NCBI GenBank assembly: GCA_023396045.1
Contig: JAEWXD010000029.1
Span: forward strand, 1-19,938
DNA: 19,938 nt
Reading direction: 5' to 3'
Origin: Bacillota bacterium
GTDB taxonomy: Bacteria > Bacillota > Clostridia > Christensenellales > Aristaeellaceae
The notes under the pieces: generated by a model
Told to the model about the DNA's origin: nothing
The model's input: only the letters and a program-made list of their open reading frames with translations
Database searches by the model: none
Made by a program: the position numbers and the translations under genes
Part shown: in pieces, positions 8,135 to 15,220 of the stretch
Position numbering within the stretch: position 1 is the stretch's first letter
Layout: every line of letters begins with the position of its first letter

Positions 8135-9321
8135 AAATTCTACATGTTTTAGCACAGTTGCCCAGCAAAACAGGCAGTGGTATTTATTTTTCTACCGTAG
8201 TAGAACAAATGGCAAACAAGGGCATAGAAAACGGTTTGATTTATGCCAACCAAGCCCCTTTTTCTTGGGAATTTGATGCGCCCTACCAATATGTAGTGCA
8301 ATTTAACACGGAGGAACTTCCCTTCCCCATTGCCGGCATGAGTGATGAAATGCCTTACAAAAGCACGGTATATAGCCAAATGAGCGATGTACAACTACAG
8401 CAATGGAAAACTGCCTTTATGCGTGCGCTGCTTGACGCCAAAGAAAAGTTTGCCCCGGACATTGTGCTTTGCCACCATGTATTCTTGCTTGCCAATATGG
8501 TGAGAGAAGTGTTCCCCCATGTGTATTGCATTTGCCATAGCACAGACATACGGCAGCTCAAAAAGCATCCGCGATTCTTTTTACATATGCCCCACGCTGC
8601 CAAAATGGACGGCTATTTTGCGTGCAGCCATAAAGACATGGCTGTTTTGCACGAGTATTTTTGTATGCCTGCGCCTGTTATTTACTTGGGTGGCGGCTTT
8701 AACCCCACACTGTTTTATCCGGAAGAAAAAGAACAGCGCACAGAAATTAAAATATTTTACTGTGGAAAAATCAGCCGTGCCAAAGGTGTGTGGGAATTGG
8801 CCAAAGCCTACGGTATTGCCAAGAAAAAGCACCCTCAATTGAGCCTGAGCATTGTGGGCAATGCCAGCCCCGAACAAGAGGAAGAACTGCGTGCCCTTGC
8901 AGGCTTTGCAGAGGATTTACATATCTATGGTGCAAAGGACCAAGCACGCATGGCAAGCTGTATGCGCAAGCATGATATTTTTATATTACCAAGCTACTAT
9001 GAGGGCTTGGGGCTTGTATGTGTAGAAGCACTGGCAAGCAATTTGCGCGTGATTGCCACCGAAATAGAAGGCTTGCAAAGCCTTCTGGGTGATGAAATTA
9101 ACCAAAGCGGAATGATAGAATATGTTTCCCTGCCCCGTATATATGATGTAGATAAAGCCGTAGAAGAGGATAAACCTGCCTTTGTAGAACGCTTGGTGCA
9201 AGCCATAGATACACAGGTGGCTCGCCAAAGCCAAGACTTTGACTACCTGCGCCCACAAATAGATCGTTTGAGTTGGAAAGGCTTGGTAAACAAAATGTTA
9301 CAAGCCATGGGTGTGGAATAA
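8131..9321 (+). CDS. Glycosyltransferase family 4 (GT-B fold), last gene of the importer operon
   Basis: 396 residues. The N-terminal half begins MKILHVLAQLPSKTGSGIYF, a family 4 start with the Gly-rich loop. The C-terminal half is the nucleotide-sugar-binding Rossmann domain: FYCGKISRAKGVWELAKAY (209-227), SIVGNA (240-245) and the EX7E motif E291-GLGLVCV-E299 of retaining GT-B enzymes. There is no signal peptide or membrane segment, so it should act in the cytosol with a nucleotide-sugar donor. Donor and acceptor cannot be read from sequence. The four-base overlap with the ATPase gene shows that it belongs to the operon. A glycosyltransferase is not a standard part of this importer family, so the solute may be linked to a surface glycan or a glycosylated metabolite. 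Confidence 0.88.
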   Translation: MKILHVLAQLPSKTGSGIYFSTVVEQMANKGIENGLIYANQAPFSWEFDAPYQYVVQFNTEELPFPIAGMSDEMPYKSTVYSQMSDVQLQQWKTAFMRALLDAKEKFAPDIVLCHHVFLLANMVREVFPHVYCICHSTDIRQLKKHPRFFLHMPHAAKMDGYFACSHKDMAVLHEYFCMPAPVIYLGGGFNPTLFYPEEKEQRTEIKIFYCGKISRAKGVWELAKAYGIAKKKHPQLSLSIVGNASPEQEEELRALAGFAEDLHIYGAKDQARMASCMRKHDIFILPSYYEGLGLVCVEALASNLRVIATEIEGLQSLLGDEINQSGMIEYVSLPRIYDVDKAVEEDKPAFVERLVQAIDTQVARQSQDFDYLRPQIDRLSWKGLVNKMLQAMGVE

Positions 9322-9354
9322 AGTTTATAAAAGTTTATCAAAATTATAAATATG

Positions 9355-9391
9355 AAAGCCCTTTGTACAAATGCTGTGCAGAGGGCTTTTT
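9355..9391 (+). terminator. Intrinsic terminator of the importer operon
   Basis: AAAGCCCT (9355-9362) pairs with AGGGCTTT (9382-9389) around a 19-base loop, with five T in all at the 3' side. It begins 34 bases after the glycosyltransferase stop. Confidence 0.75.
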
Positions 9392-9431
9392 GTGTATGAA
9401 TTTACCGGTGTAATGAGCATTGTATTTTTTT

Positions 9432-9466
9432 CATTTCATAAAAATACGTATTTACGAAAAAGTATG
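9432..9466. repeat. Palindromic core, type a, first copy
   Basis: The core contains the perfect 12-bp palindrome AAATACGTATTT. Its flanks are arms of an inverted repeat, CATTTCATA at the left and TATGAAATG just past the right end. It could extrude as a cruciform, fold as RNA or bind a dimeric protein. The matching type a copy starts at 9681. Confidence 0.7.
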
Positions 9467-9839
9467 AAATGAATGAGCCGGGTTGTAGAAATGTAAATTG
9501 CTATAAGTGATTTGAAGTAGACTGTTTGGGCTTTGTTAAGCATTTTTTTGGTTCTATATTTCATAAAAATGCGTATTTACGAAAAAATATACAACAAACG
9601 AGCAAGAGATAAGAACTTATGTTAATGGCAATAATTTCGGGTGGGGTATTTTGGCTTTGGCGACTTGATAGCTTGGGTTGCATTTCATAAAAATACGTAT
9701 TTACGAAAAAGTATGAAATGAATGAGCCGGGTTGTAGAAATGTAAATGGCTATAAGTGATTTGAAGTAGACTGTTTGGGCTTTGTTAAGCTTTTTTTGGT
9801 TCTACATTTCATAAAAATGCGTATTTACGAAAAAATATA
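9432..9839. repeat. Tandem array of about 124-bp units, ~3.3 copies, with alternating core variants
   Basis: A 33-bp core (starting ATTTCATAAAAATRCG, ending ACGAAAAARTAT) occurs at 9433-9465, 9558-9590, 9682-9714 and 9806-9838, spaced 125, 124 and 124 bp. The cores differ only at positions 14 (A/G) and 30 (G/A) and alternate a, b, a, b. Intervals 9466-9557 and 9715-9805 are nearly identical (three differences). The interval 9591-9681 is diverged, though short matches in the same order (such as TTTGGCTTT) suggest a common origin. The array is therefore also a direct repeat of about 160 bp (9432-9591 and 9681-9839). No protein of useful length is encoded. It lies between convergent genes. Function unknown. 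Confidence 0.9.
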
Positions 9840-9853
9840 AAACGGAAAACAAC

Positions 9854-9884
9854 AAAAGATGCAAAAATCAACTTGCATCTTTTT
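9854..9884 (-). terminator. Intrinsic terminator of the GH65 gene
   Basis: AAAAGATGCAA (9854-9864) and TTGCATCTTTT (9873-9883) form an 11-bp perfect stem with an 8-base loop, 8 bases past the GH65 stop. Both sides carry A or T runs, so it could also stop transcription from the plus strand. Confidence 0.8.
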
Positions 9885-9891
9885 GATTGCG

Positions 9892-12102
9892 TTATTGCGC
9901 AATGGCGAAAGTCATTTTATCTGTAAGCTTATGTGCTTTGCCATAGATATACACTTGCTGTGCAGGGCCGCTGCAAAGCTGTAGGGTGCATTCGGTTTGG
10001 GTAGCGTCTATACAAATATCACTGCCATGGTATTGAATATGGAACCGATAGCCCTCTATGCTATGTGTTTTGTTGGGGCTGATGCATAGGCCTTGTTCGT
10101 TAAAGTAGAGGCCTGCAAAGCCTTTGCTGATTACAAGAAAGCTGCCACCCATATTAGCAGTATGTATACCGTCATGGGTGTTTTTATGTGTATTGTTAAT
10201 ATCCAAATCCACGGTTTCTTTAAAATAGCTTTCTGCTTTTTGTGGCATACCCAGCTGTGCTGCCATGATGGCATAGGCGCAAAGGCTGAGGCTGGAATCA
10301 TGGGTACAGATTTTTTCGTAATAGTCAAAGGAAGCTTGTTTGCTTTCCCTTGTTGCACTATCGCTGTACAATGCATGGGCCAGCACTACATCGGCTTGCT
10401 TGCACACCTGATGGCGATAGAGATACAAGGGGTGGTAATGTAATAGCAGCGGGAACTTCTCCTTAGGTATATCGGCAAGATTCAAGGGTTTCTTTTGCAA
10501 AAAGCTATCGTCTTGGGGGTTGATGTTGGTTTTGGCATCGTGTGGGATATACATTTGCTCCATGGCTTTGCGAATTTCTGCAAGCTCTGCCTCACCCACC
10601 TGAGCAAGCACATCGTTTTTGGCTGCCTTGCGCAACTCCTCCACAGCATACAACAGGTATTGCATATTGTGTTTTGCGCCTACATTGGTGTAGAAGTTGT
10701 TGTTTACCAGGCAAGTATATTCGTCCGGGCCGGTTACTTCATCTATGCAGAAGCCTTTTTCTGTAAAATGGCCTGCATCCAACCAAAGCCTTGCCGTTTG
10801 TAAAAGTATGGGGAAGAGTTCCGTTGCTAAAAAATCCACATCTTTGGTGGCAAAATAGTACTGCATGCAAGCATAGGCGATGTCTGCATTGATATGGTAT
10901 TGGGCAGAACCGGCCGGGTAATAGGCAGAGCATTCGCCCCCGGCAATGCTGCGCCATGGATAAAGCGCACCTTGACTATGGCCAAGCTTTTGTGCTTGCT
11001 CCAAGGCATAAGGTAATAACGTATGCCTATAACTTAACATTTGTTTGGCAATGCTTGGGTTGGTAGCAATAAAGAGAGGCATTACGTACACTTCGCTATC
11101 CCAGAATACATGGCCTTCATAGCCTTCACCACTCAAACCTTTGGCTGATACAGAAAATTTGTTATCAAAACCAACCGAGCAAAGCAAGCAATATATGCTA
11201 TAATCCATGGCTTTTTGCAAAGCTTCATCACCCTTGATAATGATACGGCTCTTTTTCCAAAAAGCGTGCATATACTCGGCTTGGGCTGTAAAGTAACGGC
11301 TTGGATCTTGTAGCGCTTCATGTGTGAGGTCTGTAAAATGGTATGTATCCTTAATTTGTATCATTTTATACAGGGTATAGCTTTGCCCGGCTTGTAGTGT
11401 GCCTGTAAAAATAGCTTTTGCCATGGTATCTGTTTGTTCCACACGGCAAGCAAGGCCATTTTGCACGTGGCTAACCTTGCAGGCAAGGCACAAACCACTA
11501 TGCTTGGCTTGCATTTCTAAAAAAAGGCTCTCTGTGTTCGCTTTGCAGGAAAGCACTTGCAAAGGTTTTTCTGCCACTGCTGCCAAACGCGGATCACTTG
11601 CATTATGAAAGTTGGCAACATCCCCATTGAGTGTAGAATGTATGGCTATGTCTGCACTTTGGGTTGGCACTTGCACCGTGTATTCTATCACGGCAAGATT
11701 GCGCACTGTAAAGCTTGCCAATCGGCGAGTGGAAATTTGTAGCGCTGTGCCTTCAAAGTCTACGATAAAGCTTCTTTTAACAAAGCCCTCCTGCATGTTA
11801 AGGGTATGCTCGTATGCAAGCCGCGGTAAATCCTGCACAAGCACTTCTTTGCCACTGATAAATAAAGAGATGCCCTGCACATCACAAAGTTTACACATGC
11901 TTTGCTTTTCTTCTGCATAGCCTTGGAATTTTTCGCCATAGGTAATAGGGCTTTGGTCGTAAAAGCCATTGATATAAAAGCCCCTGCAATATTCTTTTTT
12001 AGCGCCTTCTATATTGGCACGCATGCCTAAGTAGCCGTTGGCTACATGAAACACGGTTTCTTCTAAGGCAGGGTTTTGTAATGCTGTATTTGTAATAATC
12101 AT
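9892..12102 (-). CDS. GH65 glycoside phosphorylase (maltose/kojibiose-type), specificity unknown
   Basis: 736 residues. GH65 enzymes split an alpha-glucoside with phosphate to give beta-glucose 1-phosphate. The N-terminal domain is followed by the (alpha/alpha)6 barrel with KGLSGEGYEGHVFWDSEVYV. The catalytic acid is Glu461 in VTGPDEYT, followed by NNNFYTN. Phosphate-site motifs KQADVV and THDSSLS, and HTANMGGSF, are all present, so the enzyme should be active. There is no signal peptide, so it is cytosolic. The usual partner beta-phosphoglucomutase is not adjacent, and no transporter gene is attached. Maltose, kojibiose, nigerose, trehalose or glucosyl-glycerol phosphorylase are all possible. 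The ATG at 12102 is preferred over an in-frame ATG at 12135 because AAGGAG precedes it at normal spacing and the family begins near 'IITNTALQNPALEETVF'. Confidence 0.92.
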   Translation of the reverse strand: MIITNTALQNPALEETVFHVANGYLGMRANIEGAKKEYCRGFYINGFYDQSPITYGEKFQGYAEEKQSMCKLCDVQGISLFISGKEVLVQDLPRLAYEHTLNMQEGFVKRSFIVDFEGTALQISTRRLASFTVRNLAVIEYTVQVPTQSADIAIHSTLNGDVANFHNASDPRLAAVAEKPLQVLSCKANTESLFLEMQAKHSGLCLACKVSHVQNGLACRVEQTDTMAKAIFTGTLQAGQSYTLYKMIQIKDTYHFTDLTHEALQDPSRYFTAQAEYMHAFWKKSRIIIKGDEALQKAMDYSIYCLLCSVGFDNKFSVSAKGLSGEGYEGHVFWDSEVYVMPLFIATNPSIAKQMLSYRHTLLPYALEQAQKLGHSQGALYPWRSIAGGECSAYYPAGSAQYHINADIAYACMQYYFATKDVDFLATELFPILLQTARLWLDAGHFTEKGFCIDEVTGPDEYTCLVNNNFYTNVGAKHNMQYLLYAVEELRKAAKNDVLAQVGEAELAEIRKAMEQMYIPHDAKTNINPQDDSFLQKKPLNLADIPKEKFPLLLHYHPLYLYRHQVCKQADVVLAHALYSDSATRESKQASFDYYEKICTHDSSLSLCAYAIMAAQLGMPQKAESYFKETVDLDINNTHKNTHDGIHTANMGGSFLVISKGFAGLYFNEQGLCISPNKTHSIEGYRFHIQYHGSDICIDATQTECTLQLCSGPAQQVYIYGKAHKLTDKMTFAIAQ

Positions 12103-12108
12103 AATAAT

Positions 12109-12114
12109 CTCCTT
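12109..12114 (-). promoter_or_regulatory. Ribosome binding site that fixes the GH65 start
   Basis: AAGGAG on the minus strand, six bases before ATG 12102. The longer reading from 12135 has only GCAATT-like sequence around it and no such site. Confidence 0.8.
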
Positions 12115-12169
12115 GCAAAATAGAGGTAATTGCATACCAATACTTCCATTATAATCTAAAATTTGTGTA

Positions 12170-12186
12170 AAGTATACAATATACTT
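12170..12186. promoter_or_regulatory. 17-bp palindrome between divergent GH65 and 74-aa genes
   Basis: AAGTATA-CAA-TATACTT is a perfect 7-bp inverted repeat with a 3-base centre. It sits 68 bases before the GH65 start and 40 before the 74-aa gene start, so one regulator could control both. No good -35/-10 pair was found on either side, although TATAAT occurs at 12198-12203 on the plus strand. Confidence 0.45.
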
Positions 12187-12225
12187 GACAGCCCATATAT
12201 AATAGATTTGTAGAAAGGATGTAGC

Positions 12226-12450
12226 ATGAAATACTCAATAATGGATTATAGTAAAGAAAAACGAAAAGTGAATTTTCAAGTAGGTGTAAAACAGTTGGCT
12301 GTAAAATTGCTAACCGACCTACGCTTCATAGACGGTCTTAGCGAAACAGAGGAAGGCTTTAGCCTTAACCTTAGCTACCAAGAAATACCCCAGGTGGTAC
12401 GTGCCTTGGCAGACGCAAAGCAACTGATTTATGCCATAGAATGTGAATAG
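12226..12450 (+). CDS. Small protein of unknown function, 74 aa
   Basis: I do not recognise this protein. It is 74 residues, has no signal peptide, membrane segment or metal-binding cluster, and begins MKYSIMDYSKEKRKVNFQVG. The mix of a basic N-terminus and an acidic, amphipathic C-terminal part (SYQEIPQVVRALADAKQLI) suggests a small cytosolic folded protein. Reality is supported by AAAGGA six bases before the ATG and by a perfect terminator hairpin immediately after the TAG. It is divergent from the GH65 gene with a shared palindrome between them. Nothing in the window indicates a role. Confidence 0.65.
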   Translation: MKYSIMDYSKEKRKVNFQVGVKQLAVKLLTDLRFIDGLSETEEGFSLNLSYQEIPQVVRALADAKQLIYAIECE

Positions 12451-12481
12451 AAAACAGCAAGCTATATGCTTGCTGTTTTTT
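12451..12481 (+). terminator. Intrinsic terminator of the 74-aa gene
   Basis: AAAACAGCAAGC (12451-12462), loop TATAT and GCTTGCTGTTTT (12468-12479) give a perfect 12-bp stem and a run of six T. It begins at the base after the stop codon. Confidence 0.9.
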
Positions 12482-12653
12482 GGTAGTAAACTTTTTTGTA
12501 ATAGCATAAAAAACCAAAATAAAAGCACTTCCTGCTGCGCTGATTATTTTAATTTGTTATATTTTTATTCATTTGCTCGGCATAAGTACAGCATATAAAT
12601 TTATAAAATGCAAGCATTGTTTAAAGCAGCTAAATTAGTTGATTTTTAAAATG

Positions 12654-12684
12654 TTTATTTTGAAAAAATATGTTTCAAAATAAA
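12654..12684. promoter_or_regulatory. 12-bp perfect inverted repeat, candidate repressor operator
   Basis: TTTATTTTGAAA (12654-12665), a 7-base centre AAATATG, and TTTCAAAATAAA (12673-12684). It overlaps the likely -35 of the promoter next to it. TTGAAA...TTTCAA dyads of this sort are typical of dimeric MarR-type regulators, though the family cannot be proven from the site. Confidence 0.55.
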
Positions 12685-12699
12685 AAGCTGTGCTATACT
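12673..12699 (+). promoter_or_regulatory. Extended -10 promoter overlapped by the inverted repeat
   Basis: TGC-TATACT is an extended -10 (12691-12699). A weak -35 TTTCAA (12673-12678) lies 15 bases before TATACT, inside the right arm of the repeat. The only downstream coding trace is the broken ABC gene. Confidence 0.45.
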
Positions 12700-12824
12700 G
12701 TAAATGAATTCTAAACAAAAACGGACTCCATTATATGCCATGGCTTTATTTTTTGTACCCATAAATAAAAACGGAATGCGCTTCCCTTTTATTTGTGTAC
12801 CCAGAATAAAATATCAAAATTTGA

Positions 12825-13474
12825 ACACTTTCCTATTTCAAAAAAGCAGTAAGCAAAACAGAATTTGAAACACTATGCCAAGAAAAAGAGCAAGCTTTGC
12901 GTGCAAAGCATTGGAATACAGCATTGTATCAGGAAATATATGAAAAATTAGGCATAGCTTATACAGAAAGCCAAAAAAGAACGCATACATGTGAATGTAA
13001 AAAGCTTCCCTCCCTTCCTGCTTTTGCAAAATTTTTAATAAGCCAAGACATGTATATACAGGAAAAATACGCTGCCCTATGTAAAAGCTTAGGCTTAGAA
13101 AATTCAACCGGCAGAAATTTAGGTACGCATGGCAGCAATATATCCGGCGGAGAGAAAAACCGCATTGACTTGGCACGCTTTCTTTTGCCGGAGGGTGCAG
13201 AATTCTTTATATTGGATGGACCCTTTGTAAATATAGATATACTTTCACTTAAAAACTGTTTAGAAGTGTTCGCTAAATACAAGCCTTGTGCGGCATTATT
13301 GTTTCTCATGATTTAATGGTTATTAAGCAGCTATGCAATATCATTATGGTGGCGGAGCAGGATGGCACAGTTTGCACCGGCACAGAAGAAGAAGTGCTGA
13401 CCCATAGCCCTTTATATAAAGCATTGCACGAAGAATACCAAGCATTTCATACAGAAAACGGCAAATGCCTATAA
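12825..13474 (+). pseudogene. Remnant of an ABC exporter gene, frameshifted and without Walker A
   Basis: One frame is open from 12825 to 13316 but has no good ATG near its start. The only listed start is a TTG at 12897. It carries the ABC signature NISGGEKNRIDLARFLLPEG and a Walker B with the catalytic Glu lost (FFILDGPFVNID). It then runs into a false stop. The H-loop and tail (GIIVSHDLMVIKQLCNII, then EEVLTHSPLYKALHEEYQAF) continue in a neighbouring frame to 13474. One deleted base near 13290-13300 explains the change. The transmembrane domain, Walker A and Q-loop are gone. The tail (TGTEEEVLTHSPLY) resembles ABC exporters. It points the same way as the operator-promoter at 12654-12699. 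No intact product is expected. Confidence 0.75.
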
Positions 13475-13516
13475 CAGTTACATAACAGCCTAACTACCAG
13501 TATCTTAAGCACAAAG

Positions 13517-13546
13517 AAAGACAAAGTGAAACACTTTGTCTTTTTT
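13517..13546. terminator. Bidirectional terminator between ABC remnant and nagB operon
   Basis: AAAGACAAAGTG (13517-13528) and CACTTTGTCTTT (13532-13543) form a perfect 12-bp stem with a three-base loop. A run of six T follows on the plus strand, and the minus-strand side continues T-rich. It can end the sialic-acid operon 21 bases past the nagB stop and also the broken gene. Confidence 0.85.
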
Positions 13547-13566
13547 AATATGATTCCTTAAATGTA

Positions 13567-14295
13567 TTATTCCAATGCACTCAAGGCTTCTTCGTCTGCA
13601 ATTAGGATAAAGTTTTTATGCAATTGCAAAATGGAGGCAGGTACTTGTGGGGTAACCGGGCCAAAGAAGGCCTGTTTTACAATGTTGGCTTTGGCTTTGC
13701 CGTTTACCAGCATAAGTACGCAATCGGCTTGCATAATGGCCTGCACGCCCATGGTATAGGCTTGCTTTGGCACACTTTCCAAATTTTCAAAAAAGCGGCT
13801 GTTTGCTTCAATAGTTGAGGCTGTAAGGTCTACACAGTTGGTGCCGATTGGAAAATGGTCTGCAGGTTCATTAAAACCAATGTGACCATTTAAGCCAAGC
13901 CCCAAGAGTTGCAAATCTATGCCACCATAAGAGGCTATCAAAGCATCATAGTCTTCACAAGCTTTTTGGGCGTCTTTTTCCAAACCGTTTGGCACATGGG
14001 TATTGGCTTTATTAATATCTACATGGTTGAACAATTTTTCATTCATGAAATAGCGATAGCTTTGATCGTTATCTTCGGCAAGGCCACGATATTCATCTAA
14101 GTTGATGGTGCTTACTTCTGCAAAGCTCAGCTCCCCATTTTCATATTTTTGAATGAGTTCTGCATAGGCACCCACCGGTGTGCTGCCAGTTGCCAAACCC
14201 AATACGGAGTTTGCTTTTAACAGTACTTGTGCTGCAATGATATTGGCACCTTTACGGCTCATATCTGCATAGTCTTTTGCGATAATAATTCTCAT
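13567..14295 (-). CDS. nagB: Glucosamine-6-phosphate deaminase
   Basis: 242 residues, the length of Bacillota NagB. It converts glucosamine-6-phosphate to fructose-6-phosphate plus ammonia in the cytosol, the last step of amino-sugar use. Visible motifs are GLATGSTP (33-40, phosphate loop), NLDEYRGL with the proton-transfer Asp67, and GLGLNGHIGFNEP (132-144) with the active-site His138. The start is preceded by AAAGAGG, and only one base separates it from the kinase stop. It is the last gene of the operon and is followed by the bidirectional terminator. The long C-terminal allosteric loop of the E. coli enzyme is absent, as in other Bacillota forms. Confidence 0.96.
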   Translation of the reverse strand: MRIIIAKDYADMSRKGANIIAAQVLLKANSVLGLATGSTPVGAYAELIQKYENGELSFAEVSTINLDEYRGLAEDNDQSYRYFMNEKLFNHVDINKANTHVPNGLEKDAQKACEDYDALIASYGGIDLQLLGLGLNGHIGFNEPADHFPIGTNCVDLTASTIEANSRFFENLESVPKQAYTMGVQAIMQADCVLMLVNGKAKANIVKQAFFGPVTPQVPASILQLHKNFILIADEEALSALE

Positions 14296-14296
14296 A

Positions 14297-15214
14297 TTAG
14301 CCTCTTTCTAAAAAATATTTTACAGCGCCAAGCAAACCGGCATCGTTGGTAAACTTGGCAATTTTAAATTCTACATTTTGTATAAAATGTGGTAGGGCAT
14401 ATTTTTTAGCCTCCTTGGCAATGCGTTCTATAAACCATTGGCCTTGGTTGCTAATGCCTCCACCTATTATAATAGCCTCTGGATTAAAAATATGCAATAA
14501 GCTTGCACAGGCAATACCATGGTATCTAAAAAACTCGTTGAGCACTGCATCTAAGGCAGGGTTTGTTTTGGCTGCTTCTATCAACTCTTCGCCATTGCCT
14601 TCAAAACCCGTTTTTTTGGCTGCACGCAATAATGCACGGGTGCTGGCCACAAATTCAAAACAGCCGTTGTTGCCACAGTGGCAATTTTGCTCTGTGCTGC
14701 AAATGGCCATATGACCTATATTGCCTGCATAGCCCTTGCTGCCATTGAGAATTTTACCGTCTATAATAATACCGCCACCTATGCCTGTGCCTATGGTATA
14801 TACCACAGCGTGCTTATGGCCTTGCGCATTGCCAAGCCACATTTCTGCAAGAGCGGCTGCGTTGGCATCATTGAGGGCGCTGGTTGGGTAAGCCTTGCCT
14901 ATGGCATTTGCAATTTCTTTATCCAAGGCAATATTGCTCCAACCGGGTATAGAGCCACAGCCATCTTCAATAAAATTGGTAAGGCAGTTTACATCGCCGG
15001 TTACAGAAATAGCAATGCCTGCAATTTCTATGTGTTGGGCTTGCAAAAAGTCGTGGTACTCTTTTACGGAAGTAAGCAGTGTGGTAAGCAAGGGTGTTTG
15101 GTAATTGTCAAAAAAAGCTTCGTACTTCTTTTTAAACTGTATATCGCCCTGCTCGCTTACAAGGCCGTACTTAATGGCAGTGCCACCAATGTCTATACTT
15201 AAAAATTGTTTCAT
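14297..15214 (-). CDS. ROK-family sugar kinase, probably N-acetylmannosamine kinase
   Basis: 305 residues. ATP-binding DIGGTAIKYGLV (8-19), catalytic Asp116 in ALNDANAAALAE, TIGTGIGGGIIIDGK (140-154), the conserved His168 in GNIGHMAI, and the ROK zinc motif C-H-C-G-N-N-G-C-F-E (178-187). ROK kinases phosphorylate glucose, N-acetylglucosamine or N-acetylmannosamine. Next to a neuraminate-lyase-type aldolase and NagB, ManNAc kinase (NanK) is the best fit, but sequence alone does not exclude glucokinase. The chosen ATG (15214) has AAAGGT six bases upstream. An in-frame ATG at 15316 would lie inside the esterase gene and add 34 unrelated residues. It is preceded by an intercistronic hairpin. Confidence 0.9.
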   Translation of the reverse strand: MKQFLSIDIGGTAIKYGLVSEQGDIQFKKKYEAFFDNYQTPLLTTLLTSVKEYHDFLQAQHIEIAGIAISVTGDVNCLTNFIEDGCGSIPGWSNIALDKEIANAIGKAYPTSALNDANAAALAEMWLGNAQGHKHAVVYTIGTGIGGGIIIDGKILNGSKGYAGNIGHMAICSTEQNCHCGNNGCFEFVASTRALLRAAKKTGFEGNGEELIEAAKTNPALDAVLNEFFRYHGIACASLLHIFNPEAIIIGGGISNQGQWFIERIAKEAKKYALPHFIQNVEFKIAKFTNDAGLLGAVKYFLERG

Positions 15215-15220
15215 ATAGCT

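Larger units (their letters stand above)
12482..12824. other. AT-rich gene-free stretch upstream of a broken ABC gene
   Basis: No gene is seen in 343 bp. The last part contains a 12-bp inverted repeat, a promoter-like sequence and two loosely similar segments. AAAYAAAAACGGA occurs at 12713-12725 and again at 12763-12775 (12 of 13 bases agree), and GTACCCA occurs at 12755-12761 and 12797-12803. An ORF of about 42 codons from ATG 12740 has no recognisable product or ribosome site. This is probably a deletion scar. Confidence 0.4.

Noticed and set aside
9432..9839. A CRISPR array
   Set aside because: Repeats of 33 bp recur, but intervals are about 91 bp, two of the three are almost the same sequence, and no Cas gene is near. 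A tandem duplication explains it better.
12185..12203. TTGACA with TATAAT as a promoter of the 74-aa gene
   Set aside because: The two hexamers are only 7 bases apart, far too close for sigma-A use.
12740..12868. A 42-codon peptide from ATG 12740
   Set aside because: No ribosome site and no recognisable sequence; it overlaps a degenerate repeat and the pseudogene scar.
12897..13316. A real 139-aa protein starting at TTG 12897
   Set aside because: The frame continues upstream without a start. It carries only a piece of an ABC domain and ends at a frameshift stop, so it is part of a pseudogene.
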